A DNA stretch of 64,000 nt. Origin: Microbacterium ureisolvens (GTDB lineage: Bacteria; Actinomycetota; Actinomycetes; Actinomycetales; Microbacteriaceae). Made by a program: the position numbers and the translations under genes. Positions within the stretch are counted from its first letter, which is position 1; the number at the start of each line of letters is the position of its first letter. Below are positions 1 through 8,782 of this stretch, in pieces. Location of the stretch: contig NZ_JAEUAX010000005.1 in the NCBI RefSeq assembly GCF_019511645.1, positions 186,001 to 250,000 on the forward strand, given 5' to 3'. The notes beneath the pieces were generated by a model. The model was not told the DNA's origin, did no database searches, and saw only the letters and a program-made list of their open reading frames with translations.

Positions 1-982
1 CGGGACCGAGCCGCCGGAGCCTGCGGATCTCGAAGGTCACCGCCCGCGTCGTGAGCGTGCGCTTCATGCCCGCGACCACCTGACCGTCGACGAGCGCCAT
101 TCCGATCGCGGTCTCGCGGCCCCGCGACAGCAGCCCCTCGGCGTCGAGCACCCAGCGCGAGTCCTGATAGCCGCGATACATCTCGTCGAGCACCTGCAGC
201 AGGTGGCCCTTCGGCGAAGCGGATGCTGCGGCCCGCCCGGGCGCGTGCCAGTAGGTGCGATCGTCATGATCGAACGACTCGAGTCGGTCCGCAGCGCCCG
301 CGAGTCCGCGACGCACGTCGGTGAGCGTGAGCGTGGCCCAGTAGGCGAGATCGCGCGCCGTCGCCGGCCCGTGCGAGGCGAAGTAGCGGAGGGCGAGCTC
401 GACGAGCGCCTCATCACGAGACAGTCGTCGCGGCGCGCCGACCCGGTCCGAGAACAGCGCGTACGTGTGCTCTCCGTCGCGCGGGACGCCGCTGCAGATC
501 AGCGCATGCAGCTCCAGATGGGCTGCCAGCAGCATGAGCTGCATCCCGGTCAGCTGGTGACCGCGCGCCGCGAGCGCGTCGGCGAGCTCGGCACGCGTGC
601 GGTCCGGCGACTCGGCGAGGGCCGCCAGCACGGCATCGGTGACGGCGGTCAGACGATCGCCGAGCGGAACGAGCTGCTGATCCACCGTGGGCAGCACCCG
701 ATCGCGGGTGAGCTCCAGCAGCCACAAGGCGTCGTCGGCGTGGACGTAGTGCCACGTCGGACGCAGGACATGCGTCCTCAGCACGCGTCCGCGCGCCAGC
801 AGGCCGGCGAGGTCATCATGGCGTGGGTCGTGCGTGCGCGTGGCCACGGCCCACGCGGACTGCGACGGATTCTCCGCCTGCACGGCCAGGAGCGACCGCA
901 CGACGTTCTCCGCTCCGTCCACGGGTGCCGCCAGATGCTGCGAGTGCAGTCGCCAGCGTGCGATGTCACGATCGGTGAGCAC
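1..982 (-). CDS. Winged-helix DNA-binding domain protein (AlkZ/HTH_42-like), C-terminus off window
   Basis: The minus-strand frame opens with GTG at 982-980 and stays open to the window edge, giving 327 residues. It begins VLTDRDIARWRLHSQHL and contains the pattern of tandem winged helices typical of the HTH_42 family (alkylpurine glycosylase AlkZ and relatives), including an LRPTWHYVHADD segment near residue 75 that matches the family signature. Family members run about 350-400 residues, so only a short tail is missing. Known relatives unhook interstrand crosslinks or excise alkylated bases, but many actinobacterial members are uncharacterised, so I infer a DNA-binding or repair role only. 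The frame had to be reconstructed because it has no stop inside the window. Confidence 0.8.
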   Translation of the reverse strand, partial: MLTDRDIARWRLHSQHLAAPVDGAENVVRSLLAVQAENPSQSAWAVATRTHDPRHDDLAGLLARGRVLRTHVLRPTWHYVHADDALWLLELTRDRVLPTVDQQLVPLGDRLTAVTDAVLAALAESPDRTRAELADALAARGHQLTGMQLMLLAAHLELHALICSGVPRDGEHTYALFSDRVGAPRRLSRDEALVELALRYFASHGPATARDLAYWATLTLTDVRRGLAGAADRLESFDHDDRTYWHAPGRAAASASPKGHLLQVLDEMYRGYQDSRWVLDAEGLLSRGRETAIGMALVDGQVVAGMKRTLTTRAVTFEIRRLRRLGP

Positions 983-1024
983 ACGACGAGCGTATGCGGT
1001 GGAGGCGCGTCCGACCGGTGAAAC

Positions 1025-1252
1025 CTACGGGCAGACGCGAACCCTGCGCCCGTCGAAGCTGACGACGTCGCCGAGCTGCAGTTGCCGTCCGCGGCGGCGA
1101 TCGACCTCGTCGTTCACGAGCACGTAGCCGTCGATGATGGCTTCCTTCACGTTCCCGCCGGAGTCGAGGAGCCCTGCGAACTTGAGGAACTGCCCGAGGC
1201 GTATGGATTCGCCGCCGATCGGGACGTCGTCGATCGGCGCCGGATTCGTCAT
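1025..1252 (-). CDS. S4 domain RNA-binding protein
   Basis: This 75-residue protein is a single S4 domain: the core IRLGQFLKFAGLLDSGGNVKEAI is followed by GYVLVND and a VSFDG ending, the usual strand-helix-strand order. Small stand-alone S4 proteins of the YbcJ type have this length and bind structured RNA, probably rRNA or tRNA. It starts about 120 bp from the ArsR gene and diverges from it. No partner identifies a specific RNA target. Confidence 0.85.
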   Translation of the reverse strand: MTNPAPIDDVPIGGESIRLGQFLKFAGLLDSGGNVKEAIIDGYVLVNDEVDRRRGRQLQLGDVVSFDGRRVRVCP

Positions 1253-1337
1253 CCCCGAATGTTAGCCGACCTCCTGGCCGGTCGGATCGAGAGCCTCCCC
1301 CGCCTCCTCGGGGCAGCGGCGGGATACGGACGGACGG

Positions 1338-1343
1338 TTGACG
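1338..1343 (+). promoter_or_regulatory. Candidate -35 box for the arsR-type operon
   Basis: TTGACG lies about 17-19 bp upstream of the AT-rich aatagttag stretch (1361-1369), which would hold the -10 element. Transcription would then begin at or next to the ATG at 1374. No Shine-Dalgarno sequence precedes that ATG, so a leaderless mRNA is likely, which is common in actinobacteria. The -10 match is weak. Confidence 0.45.
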
Positions 1344-1351
1344 CGTTGTCC

Positions 1352-1395
1352 GCTCTCCGGAATAGTTAGGCATATGCCTAACTATTCCGGAGAGC
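1352..1395. promoter_or_regulatory. Perfect 44-bp palindrome centred on the ArsR start codon
   Basis: Every base from 1352 to 1373 is complementary to its partner from 1395 back to 1374. The axis falls between CAT and ATG, so the start codon is the first triplet of the right arm and the first seven codons (MPNYSGE) are encoded within it. It also covers the probable -10 region. This is the expected position for an operator bound by the encoded ArsR-family repressor, although 44 bp of perfect symmetry is much more than one dimer needs. Confidence 0.85.
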
Positions 1396-1712
1396 TGGAC
1401 GCGGTACTCCGCGCTCTCGCGGACCCCACTCGCCGCGCGGTCGTCGAGCGACTGGCGAAATCCCCCGCCGTCGTGTCCGACCTGTCGGCACCGTTCTCGA
1501 TGGCGCTGCCTTCGCTGCTGCAGCACCTGCGCATCCTCGAGGACGCCAGAGTCGTGACCTCCAGCAAGCAGGGGCGAGTGCGGACCGTGAGCTTACGACC
1601 CGGCGCGCTCGACGTCCTGCACCTCTGGCTCGGCGAGCAGCGAACCTCTGCGGAACGCCAGGCAGACCGCCTCGGCGTGCACCTCGCCCGCACGACCACG
1701 AAGGAGATCTGA
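1374..1712 (+). CDS. ArsR-family winged-helix repressor
   Basis: The 112-residue protein begins MPNYSGELDAVLRALADPTRR, the usual opening of ArsR/SmtB-type regulators. The recognition helix lies around SMALPSLLQHLRILEDA (residues 40-58). No metal-binding cysteine pair is visible, which fits the AHSA1-associated clade that typically precedes a START-fold protein. ATG 1374 was chosen because no upstream start has a ribosome site and homologous N-termini begin here. It heads a three-gene operon with the DHFR-like and SRPBCC genes and probably represses it through the palindrome over its own start. Confidence 0.9.
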   Translation: MPNYSGELDAVLRALADPTRRAVVERLAKSPAVVSDLSAPFSMALPSLLQHLRILEDARVVTSSKQGRVRTVSLRPGALDVLHLWLGEQRTSAERQADRLGVHLARTTTKEI

Positions 1713-1713
1713 A

Positions 1714-2373
1714 ATGACCCGCGTTCGCATCGACCTGTTCTCGTCGCTCGACGGATACACGTCTGCGCCCGACCCCGAGGCCGACAACCCTATGGGCGAC
1801 GACTGGGGCCCGTTGACCGCGGCCTACGCGGCGACCCGCACCTTCCGGCAGAAGGTCTTCGGCGACACCACCGGCGCGGGGACGACCGGGCTCGATGAGT
1901 CGTTCGCCGCCGCGTTCTTCGAGGGCGTGGGTGCCGAGATCATGGGAGCCGCGATGTTCGGCCTGCACGCCCATCCGGACGACCTGGAGTGGAAGGGCTG
2001 GTGGGGCGACCAGCCGCCGTTCGGCTGCCCCGTCTTCGTGCTCACGCACTCCGCGCCCCGGCCGTCGATCCGGATGGCCGGCGGGACGACGTTCGAGTTC
2101 CGCAGCGGCGCGATCGAGGACGTGCTCGCCGAGGCGACCGCCGCCGCGGGCGGTCTCGATGTGCGGGTCGGCGGAGGCGTCCGCACCGCGCGCGAGTTCC
2201 TCCGCGCTGGACTCGTCGACGACCTCCACGTCGCGATCGCACCGATCGTGCTCGGTCGGGGCATCCGCGTGTGGGACGACCTGCGAGGCCTCGAATCGAC
2301 CCACAGCGTCGAGACCCGGGTCGCCGAGAGCGGCACGATCCACGTCACCTTCACCCGCAAGGAGACCCCATGA
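1714..2373 (+). CDS. Dihydrofolate-reductase-fold protein (RibD C-terminal family)
   Basis: This 219-residue protein has the RibD-C/DHFR-like layout: an N-terminal strand and S-L-D-G-Y segment, a central GAAMFGLHAHP region, a DVRVGGGVRTAREFLRAGLVDDL nucleotide-binding segment, and a C-terminal IVLGRGIRVWDDL. Such proteins bind NADPH and reduce small heterocycles, but most actinobacterial paralogues have no known substrate. It starts two bases after the ArsR stop and overlaps the next start by four bases (ATGA), so it is translationally coupled on both sides. Confidence 0.88.
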   Translation: MTRVRIDLFSSLDGYTSAPDPEADNPMGDDWGPLTAAYAATRTFRQKVFGDTTGAGTTGLDESFAAAFFEGVGAEIMGAAMFGLHAHPDDLEWKGWWGDQPPFGCPVFVLTHSAPRPSIRMAGGTTFEFRSGAIEDVLAEATAAAGGLDVRVGGGVRTAREFLRAGLVDDLHVAIAPIVLGRGIRVWDDLRGLESTHSVETRVAESGTIHVTFTRKETP

Positions 2374-2831
2374 CGATCGATCGCCGCCTCGCCCACTCCG
2401 GATTCACGCTCACCCGCGACTACCCCGTACCCGTCGGCAGCGTCTGGCAGGCCTTCGCCGACGGCGAGCAGAAGCGCCGCTGGCTCAGCGACGGGGACGC
2501 GTTCGAGCCCGGCGAGTGGAGGTTCGACTTCCGGGTCGGCGGACGCGACGTCGACGAGGCGAAGTTCCACGGCGGACCGCGCTCACGGTACGAGGCCGTC
2601 TACACCGACATCGTCGAGCACGTCCGGATCGTCACGACCTACGACATGTGGCTCGACGGCACCCACATGTCCACGTCGGTCGCGTCCTTCGAGTTCGAGG
2701 AGATCTCTGGCGGCACCCGGCTCACGCACGTCGAACACGGGGTCTTCTTCGATCAGTTCTGGGCCGACGGCCCGAATCGCGAAGAGGGCACCCGAGGCCT
2801 GCTCGAGGCCCTGGCCCGTCACCTCGAATAG
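2370..2831 (+). CDS. SRPBCC (AHSA1-type) ligand-binding protein
   Basis: The 153-residue product has the AHSA1/START outline: RDYPVPVGSVWQAFADGEQKRRW at the N-terminus, then the FRVGGR and EHVRIVTTYDMW strands, SFEFEEISGGTRLTHVEHGVF, and a C-terminal amphipathic helix. The family forms a helix-grip pocket for hydrophobic ligands or acts as a chaperone cofactor. Its start codon overlaps the preceding stop (ATGA). ArsR plus SRPBCC pairs are very common in actinobacteria; a stress or small-molecule response is an inference. Confidence 0.88.
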   Translation: MTIDRRLAHSGFTLTRDYPVPVGSVWQAFADGEQKRRWLSDGDAFEPGEWRFDFRVGGRDVDEAKFHGGPRSRYEAVYTDIVEHVRIVTTYDMWLDGTHMSTSVASFEFEEISGGTRLTHVEHGVFFDQFWADGPNREEGTRGLLEALARHLE

Positions 2832-2871
2832 CGATCACGCGCAGGATGCTGCGCCCGGCGCCTGCGAGGAC

Positions 2872-3141
2872 CTACCAGACGGTGCCGCCGCCGATCGAGA
2901 TGCCGCCCCACGTCAGCGCGATGAAGATCGCGGCGAAGACGACCGGCGCGATGCCCTTGCCGTTGCGCGCGAGCCCTTTGAAGAGGCCGATGACGGCGAG
3001 CACGGCGGCGATGATCGAAAGCGCGCCGCCCAGGATCAGCCCGATGAACAATGGGATCGGCATGAGCACGAGGCCCGCCAGCGCGAACCAGAACGCGGCC
3101 CACGCAGTGGGGTTGGATTGACGCTCGACGGAGGATGACAT
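2872..3141 (-). CDS. Small two-helix membrane protein (DUF4190-like)
   Basis: The 89-residue protein starts at ATG 3141, after a GGGG-containing leader. A short polar N-terminus is followed by two hydrophobic helices (about residues 13-50 and 63-83) joined by an IGLFKGLARNGKG loop. That helix-loop-helix arrangement with a basic loop resembles DUF4190-type proteins. Function is unknown. It is convergent with the SRPBCC gene. Confidence 0.7.
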   Translation of the reverse strand: MSSSVERQSNPTAWAAFWFALAGLVLMPIPLFIGLILGGALSIIAAVLAVIGLFKGLARNGKGIAPVVFAAIFIALTWGGISIGGGTVW

Positions 3142-3228
3142 AGCCCCATCATGTCGTGCCGTGCGATGACCTGCGGCGCGCGGCTCACGAGAAACGCGAA
3201 AAGCCCCGGTAGCGCGCGCCATCGAAGG

Positions 3229-3936
3229 TCAGCGACGGTCGGTGAACCTCTCGGTGACATCGTGGAAGACAGGCCGCGCCATCAGCGCGAGGAGACCGAC
3301 GACCGCCCACAGCACGAGCAGCAGGACCACTTCCGACGCGAGAAGAACGACGAACGCGGCGACGACGACGAGCGACAGCACGCCGAGTGAATAGCTCCAG
3401 CGCGGGACGATCTCGGCGAGCGCGATGCGCGCCGCATCCCGGGCGCGGAAGCGGAACCCTGCCGTGAGGACGAGCATGTGGCCGGCCCAGACGATGATGA
3501 GCGCCGCCAGCAGGAGTACGACGGGACGCAGCGCCGCTCCGCCGTCGACGTCGTCGAGATGGATCAGATTGAACGTCAGTATCGCGAGCACGAAGCTCGC
3601 GGGAGCAGCCCACGCGAGCGTCGCACCGAGGTCTCGACGATACGCGCGGAAGAAGTACCTCCCCGGCGCGAGGTCGTCGGAGCGGGCCGCGTCGCGAAGA
3701 GCCGACACCCCGGCGACGAGCGCCGGAACGATCGGCAGAAGAGCAAGGACGAACAGCGGCAGGTTGGACGGGTCGCGGTCGAGCAGCATGACGGCACCGA
3801 TGGTGGGAAGTATCGCGAGCAGGAGCTGGAGCTCGAGCACCAGCATCCTGTACACCACGGTGGCGGCGCGGGAGAGCGGTCCGCGCCCGATCTCATCTGC
3901 CATGACGGCGCGGTGCGGCTGGTGACCGACGCTCAT
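3229..3936 (-). CDS. YesL-like DUF624 membrane protein
   Basis: This 235-residue protein begins MSVGHQPHRAVMADEIGRGPLSR with a strong GAAGGAG site just upstream. It has about five membrane spans, the first near residues 32-52. Its length and the N-terminal R-x-x-L-x-L pattern fit the DUF624/YesL family, which in Bacillus is encoded beside rhamnogalacturonan and related sugar ABC importers. Here it is the last gene of such an operon, 62 bp after the binding-protein gene. Its molecular role is not established in any organism I know of. Confidence 0.8.
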   Translation of the reverse strand: MSVGHQPHRAVMADEIGRGPLSRAATVVYRMLVLELQLLLAILPTIGAVMLLDRDPSNLPLFVLALLPIVPALVAGVSALRDAARSDDLAPGRYFFRAYRRDLGATLAWAAPASFVLAILTFNLIHLDDVDGGAALRPVVLLLAALIIVWAGHMLVLTAGFRFRARDAARIALAEIVPRWSYSLGVLSLVVVAAFVVLLASEVVLLLVLWAVVGLLALMARPVFHDVTERFTDRR

Positions 3937-3998
3937 GTCGCCTCTCCTTCGGAAGGGATGGCGGGTCGGCGGCACGGAGCCGGCCGACCCGCCGATCC

Positions 3999-5675
3999 TC
4001 ACTCTGCGGACGTGTTGCGGCCGCGCTCGAGCGCGGTGTTGACGGTGTCGATGAGCTGGCTCGCCCCGAGGCTCTCCATCTCGCTGGCGTACGTGTCCCA
4101 GTCGTCCTCGATCGATCGCTGACCCGTGATGAACGACGCAGTCGCGGACTGCACCGCGTCGGTGAGCTGCGTCTGCAGAAGCGACGTCTGCTCGAGCTCG
4201 ATCTCGTCCAGAAGCGGAGCGGGCGCTGTCGGCAGCTGCTCCTTCGCGTCGAGCTGCTCCTCGGTCCACTGTGCGATCTCATCGGTCATCATCGAGAGCA
4301 CAAGGTCGCGCGAGGACCCGTTAGCCAGCAGGAACACCCCGTTGCTGTAGCCGAAGTCGGCATTGAGTAGCTTGGGCGCCCCCGCGTTGATCGAGCTCCA
4401 GGCGATGTCGTCGTTCAGCTTCCGCGTGCCGTCCGCCTCACGGGTGAAGGTCTCGCCTTCGACACCCCACTGAGCGAACTCGAGTCCCTCGTCGGAGTAG
4501 TAGAGCCAGTCGATGAACTGCAGGAGCGCCTTGAAGTACGGCTTGTCGGCTGCCTCGCTGCCGATCAGCAGCCCCGATGTGAAACGACCGCTCGCCATAT
4601 TGGATCCGGCCGGTCCACCCGGCACCGAGATCAGGCGGATGGGGACGTCGCCCCGGCCGGCGTCCGACAGCTTGGCGCGGTATTCGGCGAGAGCCTGGGT
4701 GTTCCCCGAGATGGCGGCCGATCGCCCGGAGACGAACTTCTGGACCGCCTGGTCGTCGCTCTGCGTGATCTCGGGGTCGAGCACCCCGGCCGCCACGAGG
4801 TCCGCGGCGTAGGTCACGACATCCTTGTACTCGTCGGTCGTCCCTGTGAAGACGTACTTCTCGGCCTTGGTGTCGTACCAGGTGTTCGAGTAGCCCCATC
4901 CGGCGGCCGTGCCGTAATTCGGAGCCATGACGCTCAGCAGCGAGCCCAGCGGCTGCGAGTCCGTCCAGCGGTCCGACATCGCGTAGTCGATCTCGGGATT
5001 GGCCTGCTTCACCTTCTCGAGCTGCTCGAGATACTCGTCCCACGTCGCCGGGTCCTCGGTGATCCCGGCCTTCTCCCACAGGTCCTCGCGGATCACCACC
5101 GAGTACTGGACGTCCGGCGCCTCACGCAGACCCGGGAGGTGGTAGATCTTCCCGTCGGCCTGCCTGCGGTTGTCGAGGTCGTCCTCCAGACCCCACTCCT
5201 CGATCTTCTGCATGAAGTTGGGCAGATAGTCGAAGTAGTCCGAGACGGGCAGGAGCGCGCCACCCGACACGAATTGCGTCTCGCTGCCCGCGTACGTCGA
5301 CGAGATGATGTCGGTCGCCTCACCGCTTCCGATCAGCAAGGCCTTCTTCTGATCGAAGTCGGCCATCGGGATGTCGGTGCGCGAGAAGGTGACGTTCTGG
5401 TCGTCCGCGAAATGCTGGAAGATCGACCAATCGTCCTTGACCGGGTAGTTCGGATGGTCGCGGTACATGATCGAGAAGTCGACGGGCTCCGTCGCCCTGA
5501 AGGTGACGCCGACCCCGAAGTCCTCCATCGCTCCGACGGAGTGGGCCTCGTCGATGCTCACTCCGCCGTCATCCGCGGCGGGAGTGTCGGTCGGGCTGTT
5601 CGAGCATGCGGCGAGCGCGACCGCGCAGATGGCGAGGCCCGCGAAGCCCGCGAGCGCTTTGCGAGTGATGGTCAT
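3999..5675 (-). CDS. Lipoprotein sugar-binding protein of ABC importer (LipO/YtcQ type)
   Basis: The 558-residue precursor has a lipoprotein signal ending VALAACSNS, so cleavage before Cys24 is expected. The body contains the large type-I binding-protein fold with PATWDEYLEQLEKVKQANP, the usual segment of family 1 binding proteins, and a conserved aromatic-rich C-terminal half. At about 560 residues it matches the LipO/YtcQ subgroup, which is longer than most maltose-type binding proteins. It follows two permease genes of the LplB/LplC type. No ATPase is encoded in the operon, so a shared MsmX-like ATPase is expected elsewhere in the genome. The ligand is unknown; the linked dehydrogenases suggest a modified sugar or polyol. 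Confidence 0.92.
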   Translation of the reverse strand: MTITRKALAGFAGLAICAVALAACSNSPTDTPAADDGGVSIDEAHSVGAMEDFGVGVTFRATEPVDFSIMYRDHPNYPVKDDWSIFQHFADDQNVTFSRTDIPMADFDQKKALLIGSGEATDIISSTYAGSETQFVSGGALLPVSDYFDYLPNFMQKIEEWGLEDDLDNRRQADGKIYHLPGLREAPDVQYSVVIREDLWEKAGITEDPATWDEYLEQLEKVKQANPEIDYAMSDRWTDSQPLGSLLSVMAPNYGTAAGWGYSNTWYDTKAEKYVFTGTTDEYKDVVTYAADLVAAGVLDPEITQSDDQAVQKFVSGRSAAISGNTQALAEYRAKLSDAGRGDVPIRLISVPGGPAGSNMASGRFTSGLLIGSEAADKPYFKALLQFIDWLYYSDEGLEFAQWGVEGETFTREADGTRKLNDDIAWSSINAGAPKLLNADFGYSNGVFLLANGSSRDLVLSMMTDEIAQWTEEQLDAKEQLPTAPAPLLDEIELEQTSLLQTQLTDAVQSATASFITGQRSIEDDWDTYASEMESLGASQLIDTVNTALERGRNTSAE

Positions 5676-5735
5676 GATTGTCTCCTGTTCTTGAACGTCG
5701 TCGTTCGGGGGATGGGATTCGAGAGAGGCGCTTCA

Positions 5736-6665
5736 TCAGCCCTTGACCGACCCGAGCATCACGCCCGAGACGAAGTAGCGCTGGATGAAGGGGTAGAGGC
5801 AGATGATCGGGAGGATGGTGAGCAGCATCGTGACGGCCTGGATGTTGGACGCGATCTGAACGGCCTCGCCGCCGGTCGCGTCCTGGGTTCCCGTCGCCGC
5901 GGCGATGAGGTTGCGGAGGTACACCGTGACAGGGAACCGGGCCTTGTCGTCCATGAACAGGAACGCGCTGAACCAGGAGTTCCAGAGGCTCACCGCGTAG
6001 AAGAGCGTCATCGTCGCGATCACCGCTTTGGACAGCGGCAGGACGATGCGGAAGAAGATGCCGTAGGTCGACAACCCGTCGATCGCTGCCGCCTCCTCGA
6101 GATCTGTGGGGAAGTTCTCGAAGAACGACTTCATGACGAGGAGGTTGAACACGCTCAGAGCACCCGGCACGACGATGGCCCAGATGCTGTTGCGCCAGCC
6201 GAGGTAATTGGCAATGAGGATGTAGTTCGGGATCAGTCCGCCGCCGAAGAACATGGTGAAGACCGCGACCCCGACGAAGAACGTACGGCCCTTGAGGTAG
6301 GGCTTGCTGAGCGCGTACGCGTACGTGGTCGTCATCGCCATCGCGATGATCGTTCCGACGATCGTGTAGAGGAACGTGTTCGCGTAGTTCGTCCAGAACA
6401 GCTGATCGCTCAGCACGACGCGGAACGTGTCGAGGTTGAAGCCGAGGGGAATGAGGTTGACCTCGCCGGCCGCGATGTAGCCCTCGGAGGAGAACGCCTT
6501 CGCGATCAGGTTGATGAACGGGTACAGCGTGACGGCGCAGATGAGCAGGATGCAGATCACGTTGACCGCGCGGAACGCCTGGCTGGCGCGCGACTCCCGG
6601 ATGACTCCGGCTTCCCTCCGGACATGGGCGATGTCCGGCTTCTGCGACAGGGGTTCGGTCACCAT
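5736..6665 (-). CDS. ABC sugar permease, LplC type
   Basis: The 309-residue protein has six membrane helices and the permease EAA loop EEAAAIDGLSTYGIFFRIVLPLS, which contacts the ATPase. The subgroup ending YFVSGVMLGSVKG is characteristic of LplC/YtcP-like permeases. The ATG at 6665 overlaps the end of the upstream permease by seven bases, and I chose it over more distal in-frame codons for that reason. It partners the LplB-type permease and the lipoprotein encoded on either side. Confidence 0.92.
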   Translation of the reverse strand: MVTEPLSQKPDIAHVRREAGVIRESRASQAFRAVNVICILLICAVTLYPFINLIAKAFSSEGYIAAGEVNLIPLGFNLDTFRVVLSDQLFWTNYANTFLYTIVGTIIAMAMTTTYAYALSKPYLKGRTFFVGVAVFTMFFGGGLIPNYILIANYLGWRNSIWAIVVPGALSVFNLLVMKSFFENFPTDLEEAAAIDGLSTYGIFFRIVLPLSKAVIATMTLFYAVSLWNSWFSAFLFMDDKARFPVTVYLRNLIAAATGTQDATGGEAVQIASNIQAVTMLLTILPIICLYPFIQRYFVSGVMLGSVKG

Positions 6666-7687
6666 AGCGAGGTTCCCACCATTCGACGAGAGAGCGCGTT
6701 CGCGCCGAGCACGAGCACGAGGCCGATGAGCGCCTCGAAGAGCCCGATGGCCGTCCCGTAGGAGAACTGGGCCGACTGGATCCCGACGCGGTAGAGGTAG
6801 GTGGCGATCACATCGGCCGTTGAGTAGATCAGCGGGTTCTGCAGCAGCAGCACCTTCTCGAATCCGACGGACATGAACGTGCCGATGTTCAGGATGAGGA
6901 GCACCATCATCGTCGGGCGGATTCCGGGGAGCGTGATGTGCCACGTCTGCTGCCAACGGTTCGCGCCGTCGATCCGCGCCGCCTCGTAGAGCTGGTCGTC
7001 GATCGTCGTGAGGGCCGCGAGGTAGAGGATCGTGCCCCAGCCGACGGTCTGCCACACCTCGGAGGACACGTAGATCGCGCGGAACCACTCCGGCCTCTGC
7101 ATGAACGGCACGGGGTCGGCGCCCATCGCCTCGACCACCTGGTTGACCGTTCCATTGAGTGCCGTCAACTGGAGGACGAGCCCCGCGACGATCACGACGG
7201 ACATGAAGTGTGGCAGGTACGAGATGGTCTGCGCGATCCGCTTGAACCGCCGTGACCGCAGCTCGTTGAGCATGAGCGCCAGGATGATCGGCAGCGGGAA
7301 CGTGATGAGGAGCGTGAGGGCTCCGAGGATCACGGTGTTCCAGAACACCGTCCAGAACTGCTGGTTCGAGATGAACGTCTGGAAGTAGTAGAACCCCACC
7401 CATTCGTCTCCGAAGATCGATCCTCCGGGACGGAATCGACGAAAGGCGATGATGTTGCCCAGCATCGGGACGTATCTGAACACCAGCAGGAAGACCAGCG
7501 GCGCGATGAGAAAGGTGTAGAGCCGCCAGTCGCGGGTGAGAGCTCGGCGCCACGTCTGCTTGGCACGAGGTGTGCGGTCGCGTCGGAAAAGCCGTCGCTT
7601 GGCCGGTGCCGTCGTGATCACCCGCGTGTCGTTGCCCGGCGGCGGGTCACCCGCCAGCGACAGAGGTCTTTCAAGGGACTGCGTCAT
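6659..7687 (-). CDS. ABC sugar permease, LplB type
   Basis: The 342-residue protein has a long basic cytoplasmic N-terminus (about 45 residues), then six transmembrane segments. The EAA loop reads YEAARIDGANRWQQTWHITL. It matches the LplB/YteP permease subfamily and forms a heterodimer with the LplC-type partner. It lies 33 bp downstream of a Gfo/Idh oxidoreductase gene in one co-directional operon. Confidence 0.92.
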   Translation of the reverse strand: MTQSLERPLSLAGDPPPGNDTRVITTAPAKRRLFRRDRTPRAKQTWRRALTRDWRLYTFLIAPLVFLLVFRYVPMLGNIIAFRRFRPGGSIFGDEWVGFYYFQTFISNQQFWTVFWNTVILGALTLLITFPLPIILALMLNELRSRRFKRIAQTISYLPHFMSVVIVAGLVLQLTALNGTVNQVVEAMGADPVPFMQRPEWFRAIYVSSEVWQTVGWGTILYLAALTTIDDQLYEAARIDGANRWQQTWHITLPGIRPTMMVLLILNIGTFMSVGFEKVLLLQNPLIYSTADVIATYLYRVGIQSAQFSYGTAIGLFEALIGLVLVLGANALSRRMVGTSLW

Positions 7688-7720
7688 GAGAACTCCACAT
7701 CGTCGTGGTTCAGATGGCTG

Positions 7721-8782
7721 TCAGGGAGCGAGCACGAGCGCTTCGCCCTGCGCCTGAAGGCTGAGTTCCGCGGCCTTGAGCGCGTGGGCTTGGGTCATGG
7801 CCGTCTCGGTGCGGTCGATGCAGTCGCGCACGAGCTGCCCGAAGTAGGGGAATCCGGTCATGCCGTTCGCATCGAACCGGTATTGGCCTTCCTGGTTGAC
7901 GAGGATGACCTGGCCGCCGCCGTTGTCAGTTGCGATGTCGATGTACTTGCGCAGCTCGATGTAGCCGTCTGTCCCCAAGAGCAGCGTGCGCCCGTCGCCG
8001 AACACGCCGAGACCGTCCGGGGTGAACCAGTCGACGCGGACGTAGCCGGTCGTGCCGTTGTCGAGCACGACGTGCGCGTCGCCGAAGTCCTGCAGCCCGG
8101 GGGTGTCGGAGTGCGCGTAGTTCGCGACAGTCGAGGTCGACACCCGCCCGTCAGTGGCACCCGTGTAGAACAGCATCTGCTCGAAGTTGTGGCTGCCGAT
8201 GTCGCACAGGATGCCGCCGTACTGCTCCGGGTCGTAGAACCAGTCCGGTCGCCCTCCCCCGATGCGGTGCGGTCCGAAGCAGACCACCTGCAGGACGGTG
8301 CCGATCGCTCCGCGTTCGATGAGCTGGCCGGCGAGGATCGCGGCTTCCGAATGCACGCGCTCGCCGTAGTAGACCGCGTATTTGCGACCGGTGCGCGCTG
8401 TGGCCTCACGGACGGCGTCCAGCTGGCCGAACGTGGTGAGCGGCGCCTTGTCGACGAACGCGTCCTTGCCTGCCTCGATCGCGCGGAGGCCGATCGGTGC
8501 GCGCTCCGAGGCGATGGCCGCTGTCGCGACCAGGCGCACATCGGGATCGTCGAGCACCTCTCGCTCCGACGATGCCACGCGGGCGGTGGGGTACCGTTCG
8601 GTGAACGACGCCACCCGGTCCGGGTTCTCGTCGAACACCCACTTCACGGTCGCTCCCGCTCCGATGAGGCCGTCGGTCATGCCGAAGATGTGGCCGTGGT
8701 CGAGGCCGACGGCGGCGAAGGCGAACTCGCCGGGCGCGACGACCGGCTGCGGGAGGGGATCGAAGGTGTACGGGTGGTTCAT
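7721..8782 (-). CDS. Gfo/Idh/MocA oxidoreductase with altered cofactor motifs
   Basis: The 353-residue protein has the two-domain Gfo/Idh/MocA layout. The N-terminal glycine motif is unusual, AAVGLDHGHIFGM instead of GxGxxG, and the usual E-K-P motif reads VDKAPL. The C-terminal domain keeps ILCDIGSHNFEQ, which carries the catalytic-region histidine. These changes suggest a different or tightly held cofactor, or a lost oxidoreductase role. Start and stop overlap the cupin gene by four bases. It is probably an NAD(P)-dependent dehydrogenase or epimerase acting on the imported sugar. Confidence 0.88.
   Translation of the reverse strand: MNHPYTFDPLPQPVVAPGEFAFAAVGLDHGHIFGMTDGLIGAGATVKWVFDENPDRVASFTERYPTARVASSEREVLDDPDVRLVATAAIASERAPIGLRAIEAGKDAFVDKAPLTTFGQLDAVREATARTGRKYAVYYGERVHSEAAILAGQLIERGAIGTVLQVVCFGPHRIGGGRPDWFYDPEQYGGILCDIGSHNFEQMLFYTGATDGRVSTSTVANYAHSDTPGLQDFGDAHVVLDNGTTGYVRVDWFTPDGLGVFGDGRTLLLGTDGYIELRKYIDIATDNGGGQVILVNQEGQYRFDANGMTGFPYFGQLVRDCIDRTETAMTQAHALKAAELSLQAQGEALVLAP

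Noticed and set aside
203..1021. 272-residue plus-strand open frame opposite the AlkZ-like gene
   Set aside because: It is arginine-rich with no domain and mirrors the winged-helix gene in reverse; typical of high-GC antisense frames.
5139..6761. 540-residue plus-strand open frame across the binding-protein and permease genes
   Set aside because: Composition is charged and low-complexity (R, E, D, V), no family match, and it lies opposite two well-supported genes.
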